A stretch of 64,000 nucleotides of DNA. Source: Streptomyces sp. NBC_00414. GTDB taxonomy: Bacteria; Actinomycetota; Actinomycetes; Streptomycetales; Streptomycetaceae. The notes beneath the pieces were generated by a model, which had not been told where the DNA came from, searched no databases, and saw nothing but the letters and a program-made list of their open reading frames with translations. The DNA lies in NCBI RefSeq assembly GCF_036038375.1, contig NZ_CP107935.1, forward strand, positions 8,990,001 to 9,054,000, given 5' to 3'. Positions 38,901 through 40,829 of the stretch are shown piece after piece. The position numbers and the translations under genes are program-made. The first letter of the stretch is position 1. Each line of letters opens with the position of its first letter.

Positions 38901-40684
38901 TGTTCGGCGTCGTACGGGACTTCGCGACTCTGGCCGCCAGCCTCGCGACCAACAACCGCGGCGACAGCATCCAGCAGCCCATCCCGGCGTCAGAGGCCCG
39001 CCCCCGGCTTCCGCACGACACCGATGGCGCCCAGCAGGTCGGGAAGAGCATCGAGCAAGCCCTGGCCGGTACACCGCAGTTGGTGGGCCCGCGCGACAGC
39101 CGGCCGCGTTTCGTGGTGCGGTCGGGCTTCGACGCCCGGCGGCTCTCCTACCAGGGCGAGCAGATCACGGACCTCACCATCCGCGTCGCGATGCGCGGCA
39201 CGGACTCACAAAGGGCGCGCGCGTTCGGTCAACTCGACGCGGGCGTGCATGAGTTCCTCAACGAACCCGGCTACCGCCTGCCGAACGGTGACCTGTTGCA
39301 TGTGACGGTCGAGTTGGTCGATCCGTCGCAGCCGTTGCTGGGGCCGTCGCCGGAGTCGTCGCCGAAGGGTCCGCATCTGACGGTGGACCTGGTCGGCCGG
39401 GACCGGGCGATGGACCAGATCACGTGGTGGGCGGACGCCGACCCGGTGCAGATGGTGCACGAGCTGACCCACCAGCTCGGTCTGCGGGACGAATACCGCG
39501 ACGCGGATTCTCCGCAGCGTCCGCACATCCCGGGCAGTCTCCTCGGTGACCTGAACGCGGCCCCCGAGGACTCTTCGCTGGCCGCCAAGGGCCTTCGCGG
39601 CAGGCACCTGGCGCTGCTGAGCGCGTTGATCGGCGATGTGGAGCCTCCGCTGGAGCGGAGCGGACCGGAGGACACGGGGCGGACCTGGGACGAGGTGCGC
39701 ATCGACACCAAGGAGGTCCTGCGCGAGTCGGTCTGGGTGGACCCGGTCTCGCTGCCCCGACCGGCGGACGATGCGGCGGTCACCGAAGTCCCGGCCCGTA
39801 TGCAGCAGGACCCGAACACGGCGTCCGACCCGGCAACAGACCGAGCGACACCGGCCTACGCACCGTTCTCCTCGGGGAACTTCGAGTTCACCAACCTGAA
39901 GCACACGGACGAGGCATACCGCGACAAGGCGATCCGCATCATCGATCTGCTCCGGAAGCACGACACCATCAAGGAGTACGTGGGTGACCGCCGTGTCCGC
40001 ATCACCTTGCACGTGCGGACGACGGAGACCCCGGCCGACGTGACGGACCGCGGTGACGCCGGGGTGGACATCAACCTGGCGAGCTACTACTTCGAGAAGT
40101 ACGGCATCGGCCACATCATGGGCATGCTGGCCCACGAGATCGGTCTGCATCCCCTCGCCTCCCGGAACCGGGACATCCCTGACGAGGAGGACATGTTCCG
40201 GGGAGTTCCGCTCACCGTGCCGGGGCTGTCGGACCTGAAGACGCCGCGGACCATGAACACCGAGGGTGCGGGTCAGGCGGACCACATCATGGCGGCGTTC
40301 CCCAGCAGCACCAGGCACCGCATCTACCGTGACATCGTCCTGAAGATGGCCGGTGTCCTGGCGGAGGATGCGCGCCTGGGCGAGGACGGGGCCCGGGCCC
40401 AGGACGTCACGGACCTGATCGACTGCTACCTGATGGACCTGGCCTCCATCGCCCTCACCAACGACTACCGGATGAACGCGGCGAAGGAGCCCGGCTACAC
40501 GGCGAGGGTCTACAACGCCTACAAGGAGATGCTCCTGGCCCAGCTGGCGGAGGAGACTTCCCTCCAGGCACTCCTCCCGTCGAACAAGACCATGTTCGGC
40601 GTGATGAACGACTTCCGCCGCATCGGCACGTACATCGCGATCAGCAACAACGGCGACAGCATCCAGCAGGCCCACACGACCTGA
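14993..40684 (+). CDS. Giant ESX-type polymorphic effector (8563 residues) with Cys-protease-like and metal-protease-like domains
   Basis: A single open frame encodes 8563 residues. In order: (1) residues 1-240, helical N-terminus like CpnT/WXG100-type toxin export domains, with hydrophobic segments at about 120-180; (2) a Pro/Asn linker and a small Gly/Ala-rich hydrophobic domain to about 405; (3) a disordered Ser/Thr/Asp/Pro region to about 1240 with three PPxY motifs; (4) about 1250-1365, a caspase/CHAT-like domain (His1254, Cys1301), matching what is annotated in streptomycete giants as the lonely Cys domain; (5) an OTU-like protease with Cys1615 and His1807; (6) about 1900 residues of unrecognised, beta-rich sequence; (7) two degenerate OTU copies near 3847 and 4163; (8) 14 protease-like modules from residue 4471 to the end. 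No signal peptide. The fold assignments are motif-based; export by the neighbouring ESX system is inferred. RBS is weak. Confidence 0.85.
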   Translation: MSMMASPEVNAMLFILTGEKLIDADEDLAFESRRPYSGLGRKLDRVSSLIEKSIHDIAEVMPDDLSKSYAKAMGMLIDDGGKNYLREFSDQLDKIAEGRRKTSMDIMESKWQVIAEVIRLLIEIAIYLAMSFFTGGASASQIMMAKLRSRFMILTTLTHLLQRLHLAPSLTEAFAEAFTTFAVRLAMMNFAPNGRRPDHFDWNDILKSAAFGAAAGFFTSIFDKFAKDIVKAFDSNFLKKGPDADFKNGPNFNNPPKLDFNNGPNPKPNPDPGPGPGSKNDNPPTNSPGPNPNLNSPNLTNKNLFSFRFNPSSFKNNTSLWRNNQILKHNADRPGALAGHYGLKGTADFLAAGAGEAVAEILIKGAFDGDWSTSWSTFVGAGVSSAVEGGLSSTAVNSGAELRNAIEKLRNQPPTVSGGNTDSDTRDSDGDTRSRGDSDSADGPSNTDTSGSSGGGATRNSPTPGSQQNNGTGDFTGDFTGTDLPPPYSVGDPPPYTSVNPPAYTPGPLPVTAAENELWQQVHNGPAEVREQALRDLAALRGSQQPGGSEIDVRDNLHSNLSQLPEVRVVPAGNSPAAQIDADDVRRALDSFGTQITVDNPITVGNPGAADSGTLGGGPTANPAPGPSGNTSGSVADQDLDVQVDNSVDLESVDNSVDLASDVQNSPDLAGEHGDSTSQSQSQGQGQGQGTAGPVASNSPTTNAPATGTGNNSGARPGGAPSTGGTQNSSATQPQGTRNPDGTTSVDETQSSTDNNAQSSTDNDSQITTDDSAQITTDSGPQTSQSSETTTSPETTISPEATATPETANSAETQVTSDSAENSPTPDADITTAPPKVSTTGSYADTGDVGDSGDRGDVKAGPAPATTNSSTTQPQPQTQPLTIVVSEVPPPGEGAPEAAELLDGAGVDRAVVLGPAVSSDGSGRPVRAAVELTREGPGAPVRVRPLTGPPTAVLPDGTSDTSDTAFPGADVLLPLNDALGPAPSTTSDPDTKGGVTTDSDPAPERAARPKMVSDALAGLNGNGVAPNPTDTGAPVTAKLATLSRPWTETATDLHLESGNGDSTGGQISGLGGGRGPGDGGTPPPPPPTTPPTTSDNAPATPPPVVLPPTGRIVVRPANSGRTSANGNSPARPTGEPVVTTLDGHKVPVAQLRRLVPSSTVKPRPGRAVQTLTISQGPAEDGTAHGAGRQALLGQDTFRGVRTTSVTPATATATTSAPAPETAADPPVRRTVFTGPPTALPGSGTKRGADYFVGHATSRTVTLGTDDAALPTVKVSGVQLGEVLKLWAQDGDQDRPLVLFSCETGRQPMIAGLPVAQHVANRTGRQVYAPTTEVGTARDRDGNVRAVLTEGPDGPGGWRLFTPEPTGADLDGLARDAGLHAGPDPADAFAQARTLQQIRTLRGVLGPDAEQRPENRELLAGLAFVDNLRWLSQETASRYGDGRMTPDLLRRMVVDRGAATGPTGSVTVGSVTTDSDPSAEPTVEQYTEFLRAAAELRSTAGPDTTLDALLPPPPPALPPTTLVSPEDVRGLSYSPAAQITWSLAGTPLQLSELGLSAEDTAELARRRPDLAPASSRPESLAEDLTLLSKTTPGTADIVHADGLALRRLDTPGGGNCLFRGVLDSARSQDIPPAWAAQNIANLRRLLRDRIAGTELGDNMGAAIADPVFAVVDDLRMRALAGVEDEAELKQITQDWDRIAQDVITGADTAEWQRIIGESDYPQLAAVVPTPAAARKLGTGKLVAAAAELSDLWASPFADLLPEALAHTLDLDLRLVQPDPRTPGTTFVNTLNPGGQGGTLHLSYNGTDHYDALVPASAPITPVPDPNTTPNPNSKPDSGTTKDPAVQDPTVLDSDGDGVFGEWLRSMGGVTDLDSPDTDTETSDTETPDTETPDTETPDRGDPVPLETQLERHRPARLLTGLDAPPPGPAPTTVTFEDGSRLLTVLISPDADPGDGTPAAPTTGTPLSPPTGLFTGLGKTTLRSPEQVAEEILSKLPAKLRAQFDRAELLRLLTQQPDAFTAPRGARFVGREKSGVGHEMTVEAIPYHRWERFSNVGGATVRLDTMRRGQAGTGGGRSVGFGRRIAGGLSMGPPLNWLLKIGFSLGWTRKTDYAQGTQAYNQSEWRNWEGSHLHLDDVHYRVRVDRVTEAPTTTTAAPTTTTPPTPARPTPNWQRTNVHTAEFAMRDGLSWRLPDDLTVPYKGPQRAPKTLTFPDGIEPRMTDTTGLHLTDSPEDVAIAISGARPGSSAHRTLVSYVRPGRLLSLFGRFSGPVTGPELTRGSGQHPLGHLIVERSVPNRATLVTESVKAELRDLTQTTYQNERGHVRDTRLGFQVTAGPNYTLAGLETDVRLQGGPLVRADLSTGRGHYLGVDAARKTTGRIRNQPVALYRVERTLMVRKPGELPSAARPVRVVSLDWISTQDARRLAGWDSRTPGQAGPNPDAEPPVPWYLSREDPVHLSGQVRAEGFRPIAAPQTQTPPPLPPPVQTQTQTQSQPQTQVQPSTQGQTQTQTQPSTQNQPSTQKQTPPPAPQDPMVAFTDTVLDTLHRSYPSLFVPPFMLRHPRLAKFWYGDGRMRTALHNDRQVREALNRPSLAQSLDDLSTTGVPVTLTEDGKVRRGHHTLILRARLTDRRFETTMSERSLRNAVIGTEVSGQGQQASVTLSGGVEMGVGPRDHDKDPEAGVPRQAGSVAVGLRHARTDQKATRNTVAVVHDHLMFQTGADLYSYQVELGATFEGHRRPRGWARLASVGLLGAGVFVSKVEERPLFTRGNETVGRVELAVPAAHGSDRYAPADPPQTGTTSTGTTPTGTTPATATTPAPRQLSATVADELLDGIRPLPGTDSADQQLTKKLLSAPHVVLSAEGGPQRQQLMQDTADRASGTSWHVSAPGAPVRTALRRAMANLSVAGQLGQYLGPFGSRVAGLNGAGPFRTHYLKGVVRGELSNFRVKSDPKPASSETTVGNEHRVNGSASTGSRTTLGLQGADTPLQRSPGGPAVVGSYSAALQYAWGKGRSVSQTLTRGRNTTLSYAGRMYLVVADTAETIAVRDRWTAAMGAIGTRAGAGISSAAGLVSDRLGNSLAPRRAAAALQRIRDAVMFHLPMQDVIEAGLAPDGLGDKTPHNLGRGYRLPPYLRFRRFPTHPSGQLDAGPVVKQLMQQLEQIGVPSHDREQVLQRLSPDFLAAHLHELTTDGLNLPVRYRTWKNPFHLPVNGSPGQLQFKLTPITTTVDRLRTGYELEDYRTTARDDAGGVSQDRGADVTLSGGQRAAEDGILIANPSLQGTAAKQRSSNRIQTAGTTAMPNIATTQAHAEIITSYSLTVTMTNATGDALAPGIPATPVGTLNEVLPASLLTPEGDGADGALTEQDVPEPQRAVRVLTAAQARPEGIATWRTSAAGDPGGSPDPDVLPFDDQIGSGILAVDIRGAANVHDALTIATARADGFGDSDLGSRHTGAGLGSRVRMARLTSLTGLGTAPGQAQQEATTQVGLTGGFREALGANGAPLPTQASSHLFGQSHTADSRLYAKMHRRGARLLAVENKPRMEAMQRAKTSDAFEAGITDNVEGAVGTAPLAGNSNAGVTNPGATVPIGGTNDGTNLKSTTDTTLGTHNKVLTDRSMLFALPVSWLSVAEVDHRFTDSRAMHALGKAKRGPRAAEAETTALVWLREDLARDYGLLDESTLTDEVLKAWDSQAKAAADLATAEKNYYDARARSRETWLDLSDEDRTALGDDNSGEPTDLPPDVFYSPAVIAWQAAREEVYRWEKRTDAAAEDHHRLQLAASRLTAHHQGSATVTVPDRPQEYTEPGWRSEAPAPYVVADGTDSAPRTITSPDGATVRELHDMPHDGASFFHALLAAADTRGRLPYLLGDDLAARFTSDPGNPDVTAEAIGTARDRLAWELGKDGNGDLLDALALDAADTFTQAELDAAGVEFTPAQQAEFDAFGRLPQTYWPTPDQRAALATQALSRPFASEPRQDGTALSDNEPPERRAGDHGGADLLPALAARVLGTPLTVVTDEGRDQLFLPHGIDPASVDPAADPVLFATDGFFHAALPPGTPPPVATALPGPATSETSETSKSSETSTTATNSGTNTGTSTTGTVATPDTDTTRPAPEKPPAHRTHTTAPWLPPADSTGPRYRLNRDGVLTAPDGATYTQGTPTGRGNGFFGALSTTLLQAAQQPGLARPVASRLRRRAGVSPAELMRLNGLPGDQAERDSLFSPPPPVVRLGDPAPSQYTLDGILRRHLAEAPWGPGADQALAKWAAAATGATVTLIEENGTAHTYAGPAGDDGPHLRLRRRGGDFVPLTLHTPAPPPKASESKDSKSPESKDSKAPETKGPKTPETKGPKTPTPKDTTAPKDLTAPEDLLAPKIEGTEGEGTEVEVLGPDTSTQTPVVPPAPPLPPVPDPASQDATLQDAVVLPLPPSPTGNDLPGLLEEEAYELSTLSGADDGTDAPASSDTAPVPSEPVLRPFKLGNFEFTNLNQTDRYIDKAVRIAGLLDEHSTIKNYVGDRPVRITLHLRTTETPADVRDLGDEGVQINLASYYFEKYDTGYIMGMLAHEIGLHPLASRNTEIPEQEEAYRGMPLPVPGLTDLKTPRTMNTEGAGQADHIMAAYSKTIRYGIYRDIVIEMAKVLAQHARVGVAGAKSQDVTDLFDTYLMDLASIAVTSDYRMNAVKEPNYTARVYNAYKVMLHDQLEGNTALRDLLPSNKSLFGIARSFTQLATSIATNNRGDSIQQPVAPEQAAGNTGEARPRLPEPGTTGTGTGSETPTPPPGTSQPRGPRDNRPRFVVRSGFDARRFSYRGEPVTDLTVRIALRGTDGQAAHVFDQLTAGVEEFLNAPHHRLLNGDRLHVTVELVDPSQSPRSPNSKSPHLTVDLAGRDQAMDQVTWWADAAPVQLVHELTHQLGLRDEYRDAESPHRPHILGSLLGDLNEAPEDPSLAAAGLRDRHMALLGALIGDVTPAPQQDGDQADESWAAARMSATEQPREAIWVDPVSLPRPADDTAVTEVPARTPQDPDAAPVVPEPVLRSFKLGNFEFTNLNQTEKYVEKAVRIVELLDEHSTIKNYVAGRPVRITLHVRTTETPADVTDRGDAGVDINLASYYFEKYDIGYIMGMLAHEIGLHPLASRDTKIPEEEDLYRGMPLMVPGLETLKTPRFMNTEDAGQEDHIMAAFPHTIRHGIYRDIVLEMAEVLAQHVRVGVAGAKPKDVTDLIDTYLMDLASIAVTNDHRARAVRDPAYTARVYNAYKAQLAERLAQDSPVRPLLPADKGRFGVLGDFAALATSVGTNNRGDSIQRPVAPEQPGGNPGEARPRLPQTDTANTDATANTANRIGTAATGVSPRMLQDPNATPTAPEPVLTPFKSGNFEFTNLKHTNEVYRDKAVRIIELLRKHDTIRNYVGSRPVRITLHVRTTETPADVTDRGDAGVDINLASYYFEKYDIGYMMGMLAHEIGLHPLASKDTNIPDEEEMFAGMPLAVPGLSDLKTPRFMNTEGAGQADHIMAAFPSSTRHRIYRDIVVGMAHDLAEEARTGEEGAKAKDVTDLIDTYLMDLATIALTNDKRKDAAWEPRYTAKVYNAYKEQFAAQLTQDSPVRSLLPADKSWYNVTGNFLGLGSSVAFNNQGDSIQTVAPAQAQSGTETGEARPRLTGSNTDAPLGSRPNGSPRSGGSRDRRPRFVVRSGFDARRFTYDGDPVTDLTVRIALRGTESQKAHAFAQLGAGVAEFLNEPGYRLPNGDLLHVTVELVDPSQLSQPSPESSPKGPHLTVDLVGRDRAMDQVTWWADADPVQMVHELTHQLGLRDEYRDADSPQRPHIPGSLLGDLNAAPEDASLAAKGLRGRHLALLSALIGDVTQRPERGAQEDGEQTWDKIREDTDEVRREAIWVDPVSLPRPADGTDNNASSTGVPAHMLQGSNSNSNSNSNPTPGTAAAPDSGPFVMENFEFTNLKRSNERYRDKATRIVELLRDHPTIKAYVGDRPVRITLHVRTTEPPADVRDLGDEGVQINLASYYFEKYDIGYIMGMLAHEIGLHPLASKDTNIPDEEEMFAGVPLAVPGLAHLTPPRTMSTDGAGQADHVMAAYPSGTRHGIYRDIVLKMAEMMAEFAQAQVPGAKLQDATDLIDTYLMDLASIAVTNDHRVNAAREPGNTAKVYNAYKEQFAARMADDSPARALLPPDKGMFGVIRDFATLAAGVATNNRGDSIQPPAPTDEARPRLPQPTDSAQQTEESIEQAPSTEQAPSTGPRLKGPRDSRPRFVVRSGFDARRFTYDGEPVTDLTVRIALRGTAEETPRAFGQLSAGVAEFLNSPGYRLPNGDRLHVTVELVDPSQPSMGRSPESLPKGPHLTVDLVGRDQGMDQVTWWADADPVQMVHELTHQLGLRDEYRDADSPQRPHIPGSLLGDLNAAPEDSSLAAKGLRGRHLALLSALIGDVKPRPQGSELEDTGRTWDEVRIDTKEVLRESVWVDPVSLPRPADDTAVTEVPARTPQDPDAAPVVPEPVLRSFKLGNFEFTNLNQTEKYVEKAVRIVELLDEHSTIKNYVGDRPVRITLHVRTTETPADVRDLGDEGVQINLASYYFEKYDIGYMMGMLAHEIGLHPLASRDTKIPEEEDLYRGMPLMVPGLETLSTPRFMNTEGAGQADHIMAAFPHTIRHGIYRDIVVEMAEVLAQHARVGVAGAKAKDVTDLIDTYLMDLASIAVTNDHRARAIKDPAYTARVYNAYKTQLAERLAPDSRVRPLLPGDKGRFGVLGDFAALATSVGTNNRGDSIQQPTAPEQTSGDPAEARPRLPQTDTDGTADTDATADMDATADTATIGVSPRMLQDPPAAPTTATDTAAEPTLIPFKSGNFEFTNLKHTDERYRDKAVRIIELLRKHDTIKTYVDDRPVRITLHVRTTETPADVRDLGEDGVQINLASYYFEKYDIGYIMGMLAHEIGLHPLASKDTNIPDEEEMFAGMPLAVPGLSDLKTPRFMNTEGAGQADHIMAAFPSSTRHRIYRDIVVGMAHDLAEEARTGEEGAKAKDVTDLIDTYLMDLATIALTNDKRKDAAWEPRYTAKVYNAYKEQFAAQLTQDSPVRSLLPADKSWYNVTGNFLGLGSSVAFNNQGDSIQTAMPAPSSSDTGETHPRLLQDSTQSALRGGPSGTERPRRGPRDRRPRFVVRSGFDARRFTYDGDPVTDLTVRIALRGTESQKAHAFAQLGAGVAEFLNSPGYRLPNGDLLHVTVELVDPSQPSQPSLELSPESSSKGPHLTVDLVGRDQAMDQVTWWADADPVQMVHELTHQLGLRDEYRDADSPQRPHIPGSLLGDLNAAPEDASLAAKGLRGRHLALLGALIGDVTPRPERGAQEDSEQTWNKIREDTDEVRREAIWVDPVSLPRPVGDGTDTTASTGVPAHMQQDPDRTPAAPEPALRAFKVGNYEFTNLNQTDRYVDKAVRIIELLDEHNTIKNYVAGRPVRITLHVRTTEAPADVRDLGDEGVQINLASYYFEKYDIGYVMGMLAHEIGLHPLASRNARIPEEEDLYRGMPLMVPGLESLSTPRFMNTEGSGQEDHIMAAFPHTIRHGIYRDIVLEMAEVLAQHVRVGVAGAKAKDVTDLIDTYLMDLASIAVTNDHRARAVRDPAYTARVYNAYKAQLAERLAQDSPVRPLLPADKGRFGVLGDFAALATSVGTNNRGDSIQRPVAPEQPGGNPGEARPRLPQANTEPTSEPTPEPAPTPLTEPTPEPVLTPFKSGNFAFTNLKHTDERYRDKAVRIIELLRDHPTIKSYVGERPVRITLHVRTTETPADVRDLGQDGVQINLASYYFEKYDIGYVMGMLAHEIGLHPLASRNGDIPDEEAMFRGIPLPVPGLADLRTPRTMNTDSAGQADHIMAAFPSSTRHGIYRDIVLKMADMLAEAAQAGVEGAKAKDVTDLIDTYLMDLASIAITSDYRMNAAKEPGNTAKVYNAYKALFAARMADDSPARALLPADKGMFGVVRDFATLAASLATNNRGDSIQQPIPASEARPRLPHDTDGAQQVGKSIEQALAGTPQLVGPRDSRPRFVVRSGFDARRLSYQGEQITDLTIRVAMRGTDSQRARAFGQLDAGVHEFLNEPGYRLPNGDLLHVTVELVDPSQPLLGPSPESSPKGPHLTVDLVGRDRAMDQITWWADADPVQMVHELTHQLGLRDEYRDADSPQRPHIPGSLLGDLNAAPEDSSLAAKGLRGRHLALLSALIGDVEPPLERSGPEDTGRTWDEVRIDTKEVLRESVWVDPVSLPRPADDAAVTEVPARMQQDPNTASDPATDRATPAYAPFSSGNFEFTNLKHTDEAYRDKAIRIIDLLRKHDTIKEYVGDRRVRITLHVRTTETPADVTDRGDAGVDINLASYYFEKYGIGHIMGMLAHEIGLHPLASRNRDIPDEEDMFRGVPLTVPGLSDLKTPRTMNTEGAGQADHIMAAFPSSTRHRIYRDIVLKMAGVLAEDARLGEDGARAQDVTDLIDCYLMDLASIALTNDYRMNAAKEPGYTARVYNAYKEMLLAQLAEETSLQALLPSNKTMFGVMNDFRRIGTYIAISNNGDSIQQAHTT
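16442..16515 (+). other. PPxY motif cluster in the giant protein
   Basis: Within 25 residues (about 483-507) the protein has PPPY, PPPY and PPAY, spaced by SVGDP and TSVNP. PPxY is the ligand of WW domains, which are mainly eukaryotic. The cluster lies in a disordered linker. Confidence 0.8.
18739..19083 (+). other. Caspase/CHAT-like (lonely Cys) domain of the giant protein
   Basis: The segment YFVGHATSRTVTLG supplies a His (residue 1254), and PLVLFSCETGRQP supplies Cys1301 after a hydrophobic strand. The block resembles the CHAT signature LSACETG, typical of clan CD cysteine peptidases where a His-Gly strand precedes a hydrophobic-block Cys. The rest (GLPVAQHVANRTGRQVYAPT) fits the helix and strand after the Cys. 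Catalysis is not proven. Confidence 0.6.
19799..20430 (+). other. OTU-like cysteine protease domain with intact Cys and His
   Basis: TPGGGNCLFRGVLDSA matches the OTU nucleophile motif DGNCLFRAL, placing the Cys at residue 1615. About 190 residues later SYNGTDHYDALVP matches the OTU catalytic His motif (His1807). OTU enzymes are deubiquitinases in eukaryotes and pathogens; the target of this one is unknown. Confidence 0.75.
22448..22565 (+). repeat. Gln/Thr-rich tandem repeat inside the giant gene
   Basis: Short repeats of CAGACC and related hexamers encode runs of QTQTQ and PSTQ. It is a flexible linker between two unrecognised domains and a likely site of replication slippage; six-base units keep the frame. 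Confidence 0.9.
26501..27160 (+). other. Degenerate OTU-like domain, nucleophile Cys replaced by Ser
   Basis: MPHDGASFFHALLAAA aligns with the OTU motif DGNCLFRAL, with N to A and C to S (Ser3847). About 190 residues on, FATDGFFHAALP keeps a His at the position of the OTU His motif. It is probably non-catalytic and may bind a partner or substrate. Confidence 0.55.
27429..27920 (+). other. Second degenerate OTU-like domain, nucleophile Cys replaced by Gly
   Basis: GRGNGFFGALSTTL aligns with DGNCLFRAL with C to G (residue 4163). The distal part (TVTLIEENGTAHTYAG, then a strand ending FVPLTL) keeps the OTU strand order but not the HY motif. Assignment rests on pattern similarity to the other two copies. 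Confidence 0.45.
28403..40666 (+). repeat. 14-module array of metal-protease-like domains (9 type A, 5 type B)
   Basis: Type A (about 266 residues, from GNFEFTNL to GDSIQ, motif AHEIGLHPLAS): A1 28403-29200, A2 30086-30883, A3 31079-31879, A4 32804-33604, A5 34502-35299, A6 35519-36319, A7 37226-38023, A8 38174-38974, A9 39866-40666. Type B (about 220 residues, from RPRFVVRSGFDAR to DPVSLPRP, motif HELTHQLGLRDEYRD): B1 29348-29995, B2 32015-32674, B3 33749-34411, B4 36452-37123, B5 39101-39763. A modules fall into two subtypes: N (FTNLNQT; A1, A2, A5, A7) and K (FTNLKHT; A3, A4, A6, A8, A9). The order is N-B, N-K-B, K-B, N-K-B, N-K-B, K. All motifs are intact in every copy. Linkers are Thr/Asp/Pro-rich and differ. 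Confidence 0.92.
31283..36321 (+). repeat. Near-identical 599-bp blocks in modules A3 and A6
   Basis: Bases 31283-31881 match 35723-36321 (offset 4440) with three mismatches that I can count, at 31330, 31606 and 31852. Two other exact blocks are 29964-30200 with 34380-34616 (237 bp, offset 4416, spanning the B-to-A junction) and 30665-30934 with 37805-38074 (270 bp, offset 7140). Confidence 0.9.
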
Positions 40685-40829
40685 CCGCACCCCGGCCAGG
40701 TCGTCCCGTCGTCGTTTTCGGCCAATTCCCGGCCGTCCCGCGTGGTGGTTCACGTTGTCGCGTTTGCGGTCTGGCGATTCGTGCCGTCCACCGCCAGGAT
40801 GCCCGCCTGTCGAGGAACGGGGGAGCGGG
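40685..40829. other. Short gap after the giant gene
   Basis: In these 145 bases I see no perfect stem-loop and no clear promoter. The downstream membrane-protein gene may be co-transcribed with the giant gene. Confidence 0.4.

Noticed and set aside
28403..40666. The 14-module array could be an assembly artefact
   Set aside because: Most copies differ at many positions, linkers are unique, and the frame stays open through all junctions. Only a few blocks are near-identical, so collapse or false duplication is unlikely but not excluded for those blocks.
19589..40753. Further long minus-strand frames (1432, 1877, 654, 1388, 646 and 515 codons) across the giant gene
   Set aside because: They mirror the repeat structure of the plus-strand gene and change composition with it. 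No start context or family signature supports them.
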